Notes: generated by a model not told the origin, from the letters alone. A stretch of DNA of 63,224 nucleotides from Oscillospiraceae bacterium (GCA_017429325.1 JAFRPC010000020.1:1-63224); one strand, 5' to 3'; positions 1-8,630 are shown, numbered from the stretch's first letter. Numbers and translations are program-made.

Positions 1-1
1 G

Positions 2-901
2 ATCCTGGTTATCGCCGCTTCCGATGGTCCTATGGCTCAGACCAAGGAGCATCTGCTGCTGGCCCGTCAGGTTAACGTTCCATCCGTCCTCGTCTTCCTG
101 AACAAGGTCGACCAGGTCGACGACGAAGAGCTCCACGAGCTCGTCGAGATGGAAGTCCGCGAGCTGCTCGACTTCTACGGCTTCCCTGGCGACGACACCC
201 CCATCATCCGCGGCTCCGCCCTGAACGCTCTGGTCTGCGAGTCCAACGATCCCAACGCCCCCGAGTACGCCTGCATCAAGGAGCTCATGGACGCTGTCGA
301 CAGCTGGATCCCCACTCCCGACCGTAAGGCTGACCTGCCCTTCCTGATGCCCGTTGAGGACGTCTTCACCATCTCCGGCCGCGGCACCGTGGCTACCGGT
401 CGTGTCGAGCGTGGTACCATCAAGAAGATGGAGCCTGTCGAGATCGTTGGCCTGTCCGACGAGAAGAAGACCACCGTCGTCACCGACATCGAAATGTTCC
501 ACAAGCTGCTTGACTTCGCTGAGGCCGGCGACAACATCGGCGCTCTGCTCCGCGGCGTTGACAAGAAGTCCATCGAGCGTGGCCAGGTCCTGGCGAAGCC
601 CGGTTCCATTCATCCCCACACCAAGTTCAAGGGCCAGGTTTACGTCCTGACCAAGGAAGAAGGCGGCCGTCACACCCCGTTCTTCAACAACTATCGGCCC
701 CAGTTCTATTTCCGTACCACCGACGTGACTGGCATCATCACCCTGCCCGAAGGCGTTGAGATGTGCATGCCCGGCGACAACGTCGATATGGACGTTGAGC
801 TGATCACCCCCATCGCCATCGAGAAAAACCTCCGCTTCGCCATCCGCGAGGGCGGCAGAACCGTCGGCTCCGGCGTTGTCATCGGCATCAACGAGGACTA
901 A
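2..901 (+). CDS. tuf: Elongation factor Tu, 3' part (5' end outside window)
   Basis: EF-Tu is the GTPase that delivers aminoacyl-tRNA to the ribosomal A site. The frame is open from base 2, so the gene starts before the window and about 299 C-terminal residues are present. Visible are the end of the G domain, with the NKVD guanine-specificity motif and the SALNAL motif, followed by the two beta-barrel domains. The barrel sequence [12 protein letters not shown] and the C-terminal stretch GRTVGSGVV are near-invariant in bacterial EF-Tu. The gene ends in TAA and is followed by an intrinsic terminator. It is not adjacent to the S10 operon, which begins about 31 kb downstream. Confidence 0.98.
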   Translation: MLVIAASDGPMAQTKEHLLLARQVNVPSVLVFLNKVDQVDDEELHELVEMEVRELLDFYGFPGDDTPIIRGSALNALVCESNDPNAPEYACIKELMDAVDSWIPTPDRKADLPFLMPVEDVFTISGRGTVATGRVERGTIKKMEPVEIVGLSDEKKTTVVTDIEMFHKLLDFAEAGDNIGALLRGVDKKSIERGQVLAKPGSIHPHTKFKGQVYVLTKEEGGRHTPFFNNYRPQFYFRTTDVTGIITLPEGVEMCMPGDNVDMDVELITPIAIEKNLRFAIREGGRTVGSGVVIGINED

Positions 902-931
902 TCTCCAACTGACAAATCCTGAACCATAACA

Positions 932-962
932 ACAGGCCCTCCCGCAGGAGGGCCTGTTTTTT
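932..962 (+). terminator. Intrinsic terminator of tuf
   Basis: Perfect 11-bp stem (ACAGGCCCTCC with its complement) around a CGCA loop, running directly into a T-tract at 957-962. It lies 30 bp after the tuf stop and just before the 3' end of the convergent gene at 975. Confidence 0.92.
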
Positions 963-974
963 GGGGCTTAGATA

Positions 975-3900
975 TTATGACTTTAGGTTTAGGACCTCCG
1001 AAGCGGGGGGCGTCAGGATGCCCTCCAGGGCGTCGGTGATCCCCTTCTTGGCAGCCGGGTCCTCGATTTTCAGGCTCAGGCTCTCGTCCTCCCCCTGGAA
1101 ATGCAGGCCGGCGCCTTTCAAGGGGGACGGAAGCTTCTCCGGATTCCCGTAGTACTGCCGGTCCCAGCACTGGAGCTCGTCGCAGAGCCGCAGCAGCCAG
1201 GCGACGGGCTCCGGTCCGCAGCCCGGTTCCAGCCCGGTCTCCAACGGGATGCGGAAGTCGCCCAGACGGACGCCCTCTATGGCAAGCTCTGTCATCCGCT
1301 CGCCGTTCCAGTCCTTTTTAATGTTGTGCAGGGCCACGGCGTAGGCCGCCCGCTCCGCGTAGTCCTCGTAGGCGGGGGCAGCGTCCCGCATGGCTTGCAG
1401 CTTTCCTTGCTGCACCGAGTTCAGCTCCTCCTTCGGAAACTCCTTGTAATACTTGCAAAGGGTCTGCTGCATAAACAGCAGCATCCCGGCGCTGACGATG
1501 CCGTGGTCGAAGTAGCTGCGGCCCGCATGCTTTCCCTGGGTCTGCTCAAAATAGCTCCGGATCGGGTTGTCGTCCTCACGGATCGTCAGCAGGACGCTTT
1601 TCCCCTTGCCTATGAAGCGATCCAGCGCGGTCTTGATCGGATACATCCGCTCAATGCGCTGCGTCTGTCGTCCCAGCCGGGCCAGGATGCCTTTTTCGGT
1701 GCCTTTTCCAAAGATGTTTTCCGTGAAAAGCTTTGTCAGCGGTTGGGAGAGGGCTTCGTTCATCCGCTGATACACGACGGCAGCCGCCGCGTCGTCGCCG
1801 CTGGTCCTGTCGTTCTCGATCACGTAGCCCGCGTCGTGGTACAGGGCCGCCAGGATCCAGACGGCCAGGAAGGCCTTGTCTTTCAGGCCGACGTCGTCCA
1901 TAGCCTTGCGGACCCTGCGCTGGTTCTCATAGAGATAGAGGCCCAGCAGGAAGACCTTGAACATGTGGGTCGTGTGGTCGCGGTATTTGGGATAGAACGC
2001 CTTGTCAAATTCCAGGTCGGTCAGGTGCTCGTAGTCCGGGGGCAGGCCCAGCTCCGGGTGATTATTCCAGATGGCCCGCATCAGCTCCAGGGAGCCGCGA
2101 TACCGGTCTCCCTCGTTGGGCCCCAGGGCTTTGAGCAGGTTTTCGCAGTCCGCATCGAAGTCCTTCACCGCCTCTTGGTACAGGGGGGAGTCCGCCGCCC
2201 AGAGCAGCAGGTCCCGGTTGACGCCGGGCTCCAATTTCGTTTCCAGCATAAGCTTCCTCCATTTCGGTTCCGGCGCCCGGGTCCCGTGCTCCCGCAGCCA
2301 TGCGGGGAAGTCGGGATTCCGCTGCCGCAGAAGGCCCAACAGGATGATGCGGTCCAGCCTGCCCGGTTCGCCATGCAGGAGCCGGGCTGCCTCCTGATTG
2401 GTATCGAGGAGCAGGGTCCTGTATTTCTCCGGAGAATCGCTTGTTTCTTTCTTCAAAGCCTCGACTGTCTCCGGGGTGGCATAGGGCAGCACGGCGGCGG
2501 TATCGTTCAGCGCCTCGCGCAGAGACGCGCTTCCACGCCCCGAAAGCATCTGCGCTGCCTTCAGAAGGGTCCGGCCAAAGAGGGGCTCCAGCAGCTCTGC
2601 CACCCGGAACTCCTTTTCCTCGCCCTCATTGTTGTCGATTGTCTTTTCCGGGTCTTTTTGATATTTTTTTATGAGGGGCTCAAGCGCATAGTCCGCCACT
2701 GCGCCGTCCCAATCCGCCCGGACCCGCTCCTGCTCCAGGACCAGGCGCATGTCGGCCACGGCCTCCAGCAGCAGGCGCTGGGCCTCCAGGAAAAGGCCGC
2801 AGGGCTCCCCACTCCCGTCCTCCGGGCGCCAGAGGGTCAGATGGAGCAGCCGCTCGTCCGGTTTTGCCTCCAGCAAGAGACTGTCCTTCCCCTCCCGGAG
2901 CCGGATGCCGTAACGCCAGATCGCCCCGTCACAGTGCTCGTAGAGGGCGAGCGTAACCCGGTGGAGCAGGTGGACCGGCAGATAGGTCAGCTGCCAGGTA
3001 CAGCGGATGGGGCGGCCCTCCGGCGCCAGCATGGGGGGCGGGCTGACCCCCATGAGCTCGGGAATAAAGATCCTATCGTCCTTGAGCACATAGGCCCGCC
3101 GGAACTTCCGCATGATTTCCAAAATATAATTTGGTCCGTCTCCGTCATAGCGATAGCTGATATCTACCGTCGGGAGGTTCCGGTTCGTCAGTAGCTCTTT
3201 GAATTCTGCCCTGGAGAGGATGCCGCCGCCGGAGCAGCCGACGCCGTTCCAGAGGACCCGGTAGACGCCGTTGGTCAGCCAATCGGGATTCAGCACCTTG
3301 CAGTCCATCAGGGCCGCCCCCTGGGGCAGGCCCTGATGATAACTGAAACAAACCCCCAAGTCATTGAACCAATCCAGCAGCCACATCCGGATGGAGGCGT
3401 TGACCTCGCTCTCCCCGCCCAGGCCGTGCCGGGCGCAGACATCCAGATAGTCCCCGAAGCTGATAAAGTCCACCTTTTTTTCCTGCATCTTCTGCATCTC
3501 GTCCCGGATGGCGGCCCAGGCGGGGGGAAGTTCCAACTTGACGCTGTCTAACTTTTCTACCTCGTCTATGATGGGCTTCGTCAGCATTTTGTTGAAATCC
3601 TCGGGACTGTCATCCACCGCCGAGTAATAGATGACTGCTTTCAAGGCGGGACAGAGCGCTCGCAGCTTTTGTTCATCCACCTCTTTTTCTACCTTTGCGG
3701 TAACAGTGTGCCATTGATTCACCACCAGCAGCACCGAGACGCCCCGGGAATAGCCCGCCACCGTGCGCAGCCATTTTTCCGCCTGGGGCATGACCTTGTC
3801 CTTGTCCTTACCGCTGACAACTATCACATAGCAGCTCCGCTCCGTCAGGAAGCAGTGGTGCATGGATTGAAGAATCTCCTGGCAGCCGAAGTCCCAGAAT

Positions 3901-4793
3901 TTGACGGCAGGCCTGCCGGGGGGCGAATAGGGGCGGATCTTGACGCCGGGGGTCGTGTCCTCCCGGAAGTCTATCATCGCGCCGCCCGCCTGAATGCGCT
4001 CGATGGTGTGGGTCTTGCCTACGCCGCTCTCTCCCAAAAAGATGACCTTGCCCTCGTTGACCTTCACCCGGTCCACGTCGTAGTAGGCGGCTAGGACCTC
4101 CTCCTTCGGCAGTTGGAAGAGCGCGGCGGGCTGCCGGGCGACGGTGGAATCGCCTAAAGAAAAATAGAAAATTTGCCGGAGGCAGAAGTCGGGCACCTCC
4201 TCCAGCCGCAGACCACGACAGAACAGGAGAGAAAGCTTTTTGCAGCTCTCCAACGGAGAGAGGTCCGAGACCTGGGTGTTGTTCAGCCAAAGTGATTGAA
4301 GCCGCGGCAGCCCCGCCAGGGGGCTGAGCTCCGAAACCTCGGTGTTGTCCAGGGAAAGCCTTTGAAGCTGCGACAGCCCCGCCAGGGGGCTGAGGTCCGA
4401 GACCTGGGTGTTATTCAGAGAAAGAATTTGAAGCTGCGGCAGCCCCGCCAGGGGACCGAGGTCCGAGATCTGGGTGTTGTCCAGGTAAAGCGTTTGAAGC
4501 TGCGGCAGCCCGGCAAGAGGAGAGAAGTCCGTCAAGTCCGTTTTACGGAGATCCAGCCAATTCAACTCGGGGCAGCTCTTCGGCAGCAGGGCCAGGAGCT
4601 CCGGCTCGACAGAAAACGCGCCGTCCCGCTGCGAAATATCATCGTCTGATTGACGGATCTCCCGCAGCGCCCGGAGCTGCCGACGGGCAGCCTCCGCCGC
4701 CGCGCCGCCCTCGCGCACGGTGCGGAGCAGAAGCAGGGCTTCTTTCAGTTTCATTTCTGTTTTGAGTTGGTCGTTCTCTCTGTTCTGATCCAT
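975..4793 (-). CDS. LRR-Roc-COR-HD multidomain protein (bacterial Roco family)
   Basis: A 1272-residue protein. Residues about 75-190 are five leucine-rich repeats of the LSxLSPLAGLPQLQ type. A Roc GTPase domain follows, with P-loop GESGVGKT at 254-261 and a G3-like WDFGCQE near 300-306; the usual second Gly is Cys, and the NKxD position reads NQW, so guanine specificity may be weak. About 440-690 looks like a COR domain (DLGVCF, LNPDWLTNGVYRVL). A helical linker leads to an HD-hydrolase-like C terminus: H939-H943, LYHD near 985, FDHG near 1095, ALHN near 1155 and LCDEL near 1205. The start at 4793 has GGAGG eight bases upstream; the longer upstream frame reads through intergenic repeats and is rejected. 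Roco proteins are nucleotide-regulated signalling dimers. The HD domain suggests a nucleotide or phosphate hydrolase output, which is inference. The gene stands alone, divergent from the phosphoesterase gene. Confidence 0.85.
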   Translation of the reverse strand: MDQNRENDQLKTEMKLKEALLLLRTVREGGAAAEAARRQLRALREIRQSDDDISQRDGAFSVEPELLALLPKSCPELNWLDLRKTDLTDFSPLAGLPQLQTLYLDNTQISDLGPLAGLPQLQILSLNNTQVSDLSPLAGLSQLQRLSLDNTEVSELSPLAGLPRLQSLWLNNTQVSDLSPLESCKKLSLLFCRGLRLEEVPDFCLRQIFYFSLGDSTVARQPAALFQLPKEEVLAAYYDVDRVKVNEGKVIFLGESGVGKTHTIERIQAGGAMIDFREDTTPGVKIRPYSPPGRPAVKFWDFGCQEILQSMHHCFLTERSCYVIVVSGKDKDKVMPQAEKWLRTVAGYSRGVSVLLVVNQWHTVTAKVEKEVDEQKLRALCPALKAVIYYSAVDDSPEDFNKMLTKPIIDEVEKLDSVKLELPPAWAAIRDEMQKMQEKKVDFISFGDYLDVCARHGLGGESEVNASIRMWLLDWFNDLGVCFSYHQGLPQGAALMDCKVLNPDWLTNGVYRVLWNGVGCSGGGILSRAEFKELLTNRNLPTVDISYRYDGDGPNYILEIMRKFRRAYVLKDDRIFIPELMGVSPPPMLAPEGRPIRCTWQLTYLPVHLLHRVTLALYEHCDGAIWRYGIRLREGKDSLLLEAKPDERLLHLTLWRPEDGSGEPCGLFLEAQRLLLEAVADMRLVLEQERVRADWDGAVADYALEPLIKKYQKDPEKTIDNNEGEEKEFRVAELLEPLFGRTLLKAAQMLSGRGSASLREALNDTAAVLPYATPETVEALKKETSDSPEKYRTLLLDTNQEAARLLHGEPGRLDRIILLGLLRQRNPDFPAWLREHGTRAPEPKWRKLMLETKLEPGVNRDLLLWAADSPLYQEAVKDFDADCENLLKALGPNEGDRYRGSLELMRAIWNNHPELGLPPDYEHLTDLEFDKAFYPKYRDHTTHMFKVFLLGLYLYENQRRVRKAMDDVGLKDKAFLAVWILAALYHDAGYVIENDRTSGDDAAAAVVYQRMNEALSQPLTKLFTENIFGKGTEKGILARLGRQTQRIERMYPIKTALDRFIGKGKSVLLTIREDDNPIRSYFEQTQGKHAGRSYFDHGIVSAGMLLFMQQTLCKYYKEFPKEELNSVQQGKLQAMRDAAPAYEDYAERAAYAVALHNIKKDWNGERMTELAIEGVRLGDFRIPLETGLEPGCGPEPVAWLLRLCDELQCWDRQYYGNPEKLPSPLKGAGLHFQGEDESLSLKIEDPAAKKGITDALEGILTPPASEVLNLKS

Positions 4794-5338
4794 TTCTGCG
4801 CCTCCTCCGGCAAAGCCGGTTTGAGTTTCTGTTGCTTGCTGCGTGCTGCGGCCTTCCTTTTCGCGTCTGTAGGGGCTGCTCTTACCCGCAGGGTGAGCAG
4901 CCCGGCATTCGGCACGAATGCAATTTGCCGCAGGCAAATCCGGGGCGGTCCCGAAACGGAAACGCGGCTGAATCGCCCTGCGGGCGATTGTTCGCCTGCG
5001 GCGAACCGGGCGGCTCATCCGCCCGGCGGCGGATAAGAGCCGCACCCTACGGGGCGACACGGGCGTTTAATAAGCGCCCCTACGGCATCGGACCGCCGTT
5101 TCCCGCCATAGGGGACGGTTCTCCCGTCCCGCCGTAGGGGCGGTCATTGACCGCCCGGCATTCGGAACGAATGCAATTTGCCGGAGGCAAATCGAGGACG
5201 GTCCCGAAACGGAAACGCGGCTGGATCGCCCTGCGGGCGATCGTTCGCCTGCGGCGAACCGGGCGGCTCATCCGCCTGGCGGCGGATAAGAGCCGCACCC
5301 TACGGGGCGATGCGGGCGCAAGTGGGCGGTTTTTCCAT

Positions 5339-5367
5339 ATTATACTATATTTCGACTTGCCTGTAAA
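5339..5367 (-). promoter_or_regulatory. Predicted promoter for the Roco gene
   Basis: On the minus strand, TTTACA (5367-5362), a 17-bp spacer, then TATAAT (5344-5339). It overlaps the plus-strand promoter for the phosphoesterase. Read by eye; spacing and -10 are canonical for the housekeeping sigma factor. Confidence 0.6.
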
Positions 5368-5386
5368 GAGCGGGGCGTGATATAAT
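5357..5386 (+). promoter_or_regulatory. Predicted promoter for the phosphoesterase gene
   Basis: TTGCCT at 5357-5362 and a perfect TATAAT at 5381-5386 with an 18-bp spacer, about 118 bp ahead of the start at 5504. Confidence 0.6.
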
Positions 5387-5503
5387 GGGCGCAAAGACGC
5401 AAGCGCGGAGCGGGCGGGCGGAGCGATGAGGGCATCGCTCCCTACGGAACGCGGCGCGGACCACGCGGGCGCGGGACGGCAAATTGGGGAGGGAGGCGCG
5501 GAC

Positions 5504-6247
5504 ATGGGCTTGTATGCCATTGGGGACCTGCATCTGCACTTTCAGTCGGAGTGCAGGGCGCCGATGCAGCGCACGGAGCGGGTGTGGCGGAACCACGAGG
5601 CGCTCTTTCGGCAGAACTGCCAGCGGCTGCTGACAGAGGAAGACACCCTGGTCTTAGTGGGAGACCACAGCTGGGGGAAGAACCTGGCCCAGTGCGAAAA
5701 GGACCTGGAATACATCGCGGCCCTGCCCGGCAGGAAGATCCTGCTGCGAGGGAACCACGATAGGTTCTGGGACGCCGGAAAGACGGAAAAGCTCAACGCC
5801 CTCTATGCCGGGCGGCTGAGCTTCCTCCAGGGGAACTACTTCACCTACCGGGATTACGCCCTGGTGGGGACCAAGGGCTACTGCTTTGAGGGGCCCTTCT
5901 ATTTGGACCGCCGGGGCAAGGTCATGGGCTGGGACGAGGAAGCGGAGGCGAAGGCGGAGAAGATCATCCGGCGGGAGCTCCTGCGGCTGCGGGACTCCTT
6001 CGAGGCGGCCCGCCGGGACGGGCACAACCGCTTTCTCATGTTCCTGCACTACCCGCCCACGTCGATTTTGGAGCGCCGGAGCGCCTTCACCGACCTGGCG
6101 GAGGAGTACGGGGCCCATCAGGTGATCTATGCCCACAGCCACGGGGAGACCCGCTTCCACAACAGCATCGAGGGGAACTTCCGCTCCATCGAATACACCC
6201 TGGTATCCGGGGACTGTCTGCGGTGGGTCCCCCACCGGGTAGTGTGA
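5504..6247 (+). CDS. Calcineurin-like metallophosphoesterase
   Basis: A 247-residue cytosolic protein with all five metallophosphoesterase motifs in order: GDLHLH (7-12), GDHSWG (53-58), GNHD (83-86), LHYPP (181-185) and AHSHG (210-214). These residues bind a dinuclear metal centre and hydrolyse phosphoester bonds. The tight spacing and lack of a signal peptide resemble the uncharacterised 'predicted phosphohydrolase' family of Firmicutes (COG1768-like, from memory). The substrate is unknown. The start at 5504 is chosen because GGGAGGGAGG precedes it and the first residues lead straight into the beta strand before motif I; an upstream in-frame ATG at 5426 lies in repeat sequence. The gene is monocistronic. 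Confidence 0.9.
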   Translation: MGLYAIGDLHLHFQSECRAPMQRTERVWRNHEALFRQNCQRLLTEEDTLVLVGDHSWGKNLAQCEKDLEYIAALPGRKILLRGNHDRFWDAGKTEKLNALYAGRLSFLQGNYFTYRDYALVGTKGYCFEGPFYLDRRGKVMGWDEEAEAKAEKIIRRELLRLRDSFEAARRDGHNRFLMFLHYPPTSILERRSAFTDLAEEYGAHQVIYAHSHGETRFHNSIEGNFRSIEYTLVSGDCLRWVPHRVV

Positions 6248-6264
6248 GGGATATAAAATCGGCT

Positions 6265-6386
6265 GTATCTATTCAGTCGCCCCCTTTTTCGTAGGGGCGG
6301 ATGCCCACATCCGCCCTCGTTTGCAGGCAGCAGTCGGGAGGTAGGGCCGATGTAGGCATCGGCCCCTACGGCGACTGAATAGATAC
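6265..6386 (+). mobile_element. 122-bp MITE, copy 1 (inside a terminator arm)
   Basis: The terminal inverted repeats are GTATCTATTCAGTCGCC at 6265-6281 and its exact complement at 6370-6386. The element is bounded by a perfect 8-bp direct repeat AATCGGCT at 6257-6264 and 6387-6394, which is a target-site duplication. The interior carries two TAGGG-type palindromes (about 6291-6317 and 6340-6368). By eye it is identical over all 122 bp to the copy at 51053-51174, which is inverted. It codes for nothing. An 8-bp duplication fits mobilisation by a transposase of an 8-bp-target family; which one is not known. Confidence 0.93.
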
Positions 6387-6387
6387 A

Positions 6388-6423
6388 ATCGGCTCTGTGT
6401 GTCGAGGGGCACACAGAGCCGAT
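6388..6423. terminator. Hairpin between the phosphoesterase and anti-sigma genes
   Basis: Perfect 14-bp stem, ATCGGCTCTGTGTG paired with its complement at 6410-6423 around an 8-nt loop, then CTTGTTTG. The T-tract is weak on either strand. The MITE target site AATCGGCT is the first part of this stem. The target duplication therefore regenerated the 5' arm and left the hairpin intact. Confidence 0.65.
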
Positions 6424-6440
6424 CTTGTTTGCGCGGAACG

Positions 6441-6507
6441 GCGGACGGCTGAGAGCCGTCCCTACAGACGCAGGGGTCCTGCGGACGGCTGAGAACCGTC
6501 TCTACAG
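6441..6507. repeat. Two tandem TAGGG-type palindromes
   Basis: Two near-identical 27-bp palindromes at 6441-6467 and 6481-6507, reading GGACGGCTGAGAGCCGTCC and GGACGGCTGAGAACCGTCT, each followed by CTACAG. They end one base before the stop codon of the minus-strand anti-sigma gene. The same stem recurs at about 29785 and 30025. Confidence 0.8.
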
Positions 6508-7959
6508 TTAAGGGGCGGGCTGTGCGGGGAGGGTGAATTCCTGGCCGTCTACGAGGACGGCGGCCAGATCGGCGGGGTCCAGGGGCTGGCTGAAGGTCAT
6601 GCTTGCGCGCACGGTACCGTCACGCTGACCGATGAGCCCCCAGTTATCCGCGAAGTGGTCTGTGGTCGGTTTCTCCTCCTGCTGCCAGTCGTACAGCACG
6701 GTCTCCCGGGTCCCGTCCCGGAAGATCAGGGTGATGACGGGACAGCCCAGGCCGTAGGCTTCTTCCCCTTTCACGCCCGTGACGCTCAGGTTGATGGGGT
6801 CCACGCTGACGGTCTGCCAGCTGATGTGGTCCGTCGGCTCGCCCTGAGGGTCCGAGAAGGTGACGGCGCCGGGGACCAGGGACTCCAACTCCACGTCGAA
6901 GAGGTAGTAGGGGTGTCCCATGGTGTCCCCTTCCTCATGGATCTCCAGCAGCTCAAAAGAGATCGAGTCTCCGACATGGTTGTGGGGCTGGCTGGAGGAG
7001 AATCCGATCAGATAGCGGCGCAGACCTTCCTCCGAGACGATCAGCTTGGGAGCGGTCAGATGGCCGCTGACCTGGCTTGTGCGGTTCGTAACGGCGAGCT
7101 CCGGAACGAAGTCCATGTGAGCCGCACCCCAGTCCGTCAGCGCCTTCACGTCCATGACGGCGTAGATCGCGCTGGGGCTGGCCGTCAGGGAGCGCAGGGA
7201 GAAGCGGAAATCCTTTGTCTGGGCCGCCGTGGCGTAGTGGGGTCCGACCCGGGCCGTCAGCTCTTCGCTATTTCGCTCCATAGCGTCCAGGGGGAAGGTC
7301 GCCAGCGCGGGCAGTTTGCCGGGACCGGTGAGACAGAAGACGATTTTTGCGTCCTCGGCCAGGGGTCCGTCCAAAGGCGCCGACAGCCAGAGGGTATCCA
7401 TCCAGGGTACCTCACTTTCGCTGCGTGCGGCTTCCGTCTCATATCCCAGGAAAGACAGGGTCAGGCCGCTGTCCCGGAAGGCGGGGACGCTCTCTTCCCT
7501 GGCGGTCAGTCTCACCCAGGCCCGGAGGGTCCCGTCCTTGGCGGAAAGCTCAAAAAGGTAAAGATTGTAGTCGCCCAGCTTTGCCTTGACCCAGTCCGCA
7601 TAGCCGAAGTCGGCGGGGATCGCCGCTTCGTCGTCCGGCGCGGGCTCGTAGCTCTGGGCGTGGCTGTCCAGGACCTCGCCCACGGGGCCGAATTCCTCCG
7701 CAAAGCGGAAGGCGCCCAGCCTCCAGGCGGCGAAGACGGAGCCGCCCAGCAGCAGGATCGCCGCCAGGGCAGCCGCCAGGATCGCAGCGGGCCGGAAGCG
7801 ACGACGGACCGGCTTGACAGCACGAGCCGGGCCCTCCTCCGCCCCGTGCAGCCGGGCCAGGGTCCGGGCCCGCACCCGGGCGGCACTGCCGCCCCGGGGC
7901 TTCAGGTCCTGCCCCGCGTCCTCGAGGCAGTCCAGCAGTTCTGTGATGTGATATTCCAT
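6508..7959 (-). CDS. Membrane-anchored anti-sigma factor-like protein
   Basis: A 483-residue protein. About 57 N-terminal residues are cytosolic and basic, one transmembrane helix spans about 58-78 (AAILAAALAAILLLGGSVFAA), and the remaining 400 residues are probably extracytoplasmic. The gene lies directly downstream of an ECF sigma gene on the same strand. This is the usual arrangement for anti-sigma factors of the DUF4179/RsgI-like type in Firmicutes: the short cytosolic part would bind the sigma factor and the exterior part would sense a signal. The start at 7959 is preferred over 7971 because the GGAGG overlaps the upstream ATG. The large beta-rich exterior has no motif I recognise. Confidence 0.7.
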   Translation of the reverse strand: MEYHITELLDCLEDAGQDLKPRGGSAARVRARTLARLHGAEEGPARAVKPVRRRFRPAAILAAALAAILLLGGSVFAAWRLGAFRFAEEFGPVGEVLDSHAQSYEPAPDDEAAIPADFGYADWVKAKLGDYNLYLFELSAKDGTLRAWVRLTAREESVPAFRDSGLTLSFLGYETEAARSESEVPWMDTLWLSAPLDGPLAEDAKIVFCLTGPGKLPALATFPLDAMERNSEELTARVGPHYATAAQTKDFRFSLRSLTASPSAIYAVMDVKALTDWGAAHMDFVPELAVTNRTSQVSGHLTAPKLIVSEEGLRRYLIGFSSSQPHNHVGDSISFELLEIHEEGDTMGHPYYLFDVELESLVPGAVTFSDPQGEPTDHISWQTVSVDPINLSVTGVKGEEAYGLGCPVITLIFRDGTRETVLYDWQQEEKPTTDHFADNWGLIGQRDGTVRASMTFSQPLDPADLAAVLVDGQEFTLPAQPAP

Positions 7960-8006
7960 AGATACCTCCAATTTGTTACACCTTTTCTTTTCGCTCCGTC
8001 GTCATT

Positions 8007-8034
8007 AGGGCCGATGTGGGCATCGGCCCCTACG
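8007..8034. repeat. TAGGG-type palindrome between sigma and anti-sigma genes
   Basis: AGGGCCGATGTGGGCATCGG followed by CCCCTACGG. It folds into a perfect hairpin in the 81-bp gap between the stop of the ECF sigma gene and the start of the anti-sigma gene. It could lower anti-sigma expression relative to sigma. Confidence 0.8.
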
Positions 8035-8040
8035 GCGTGG

Positions 8041-8574
8041 TTATACCTTGTCCTTCAGGGCGATGCGGAGCTTCTCGCGGCCCCGGCGGAGGCGGGATTT
8101 CACCGTGGATTCCGGCATGTCCAGCTCCCGGGCGATCACGGCGATGGGCTGGCAGTGGTAGTAGTACCGGAGAAAGATCTCCCGGTCCCCGGCCTCCATG
8201 TCCAGCACCGCGGCCCGGACCGTCCGGTCCCGCTCCTCCCGCTCTAAGGCCTGCTCCGGCCCCTCTTCGTCGATGACGAGCAGGTCGTCGTCCAGCGAGA
8301 GGGTCAGGCCCCGGTCCCGGAGCTTCTGACGAGCCTTGTTGCGGGCCACGCCGCCCAACCAGGGCCGCACCGTCTCCACGGTCAGCCGGTCCGCCCGCTC
8401 CCAGAGCACCAGGAACACGTCGGAGGCGACCTCCTCCACGTCGGCCTCGCTCATGGAGCCGCCGATGAGCCAGCGGATCACGGTGCAGACGTAGGGGGTG
8501 TATTTGTCAATGAACCAGGCAAGGGCGTCCTCCCTGCCGTGCTGCAGCCGCAGCAGCGCCGTGGCCTCTGTCAA
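8041..8574 (-). CDS. ECF-type RNA polymerase sigma factor
   Basis: A 177-residue protein with the two-domain ECF layout. Region 2 is at about 15-80 (WFIDKYTPYVCTVI, then DVEEVASDVFLVLWER, the core-binding and -10 recognition helices). Region 4 is at about 115-170 (LRYYYHCQPIAVIARELDMPESTVKSRLRRGREKL, a helix-turn-helix reading the -35 element). The predicted start is TTG at 8574; no in-frame ATG precedes it, and the ATG slightly upstream is in another frame. The anti-sigma gene follows after 81 bp. A GCAACC-type promoter element upstream suggests autoregulation. Confidence 0.9.
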   Translation of the reverse strand: MTEATALLRLQHGREDALAWFIDKYTPYVCTVIRWLIGGSMSEADVEEVASDVFLVLWERADRLTVETVRPWLGGVARNKARQKLRDRGLTLSLDDDLLVIDEEGPEQALEREERDRTVRAAVLDMEAGDREIFLRYYYHCQPIAVIARELDMPESTVKSRLRRGREKLRIALKDKV

Positions 8575-8630
8575 GCTTCTTCATCTCCCTGTCATAAGGT
8601 TTGCGTGGGTTTTGTTTGACGACCGTCACC

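Larger units (their letters stand above)
4794..5503. repeat. Intergenic region: two about 165-bp direct repeats made of palindromes
   Basis: This 710-bp gap has no gene. Copy 1 (about 4900-5065) and copy 2 (about 5152-5318) match over roughly 165 bp with scattered substitutions. Each is a string of short palindromes (TTTGCCGNAGGCAAA, TCGCCCTGCGGGCGA, GTTCGCCTGCGGCGAAC, GGCGGCGGATAAG). Between the copies lie two TAGGG-type palindromes (about 5107-5130 and 5133-5157). Divergent promoters sit at 5339-5386. If the minus promoter drives the Roco gene, both repeats lie in its about 540-nt 5' leader. Confidence 0.8.

Noticed and set aside
1101-3194. 697-codon open frame opposite the Roco gene
   Set aside because: No ribosome binding site or recognisable domain. 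It arises from GC-rich third positions of the real minus-strand gene.
4794-5060. 89-residue N-terminal extension of the Roco protein
   Set aside because: It translates dispersed palindromic repeats, while GGAGG and an ATG at 4793 give a clean start.
5426-5503. Upstream start of the phosphoesterase
   Set aside because: The extra 26 residues read repeat-like sequence, and the strong ribosome binding site is just before 5504.
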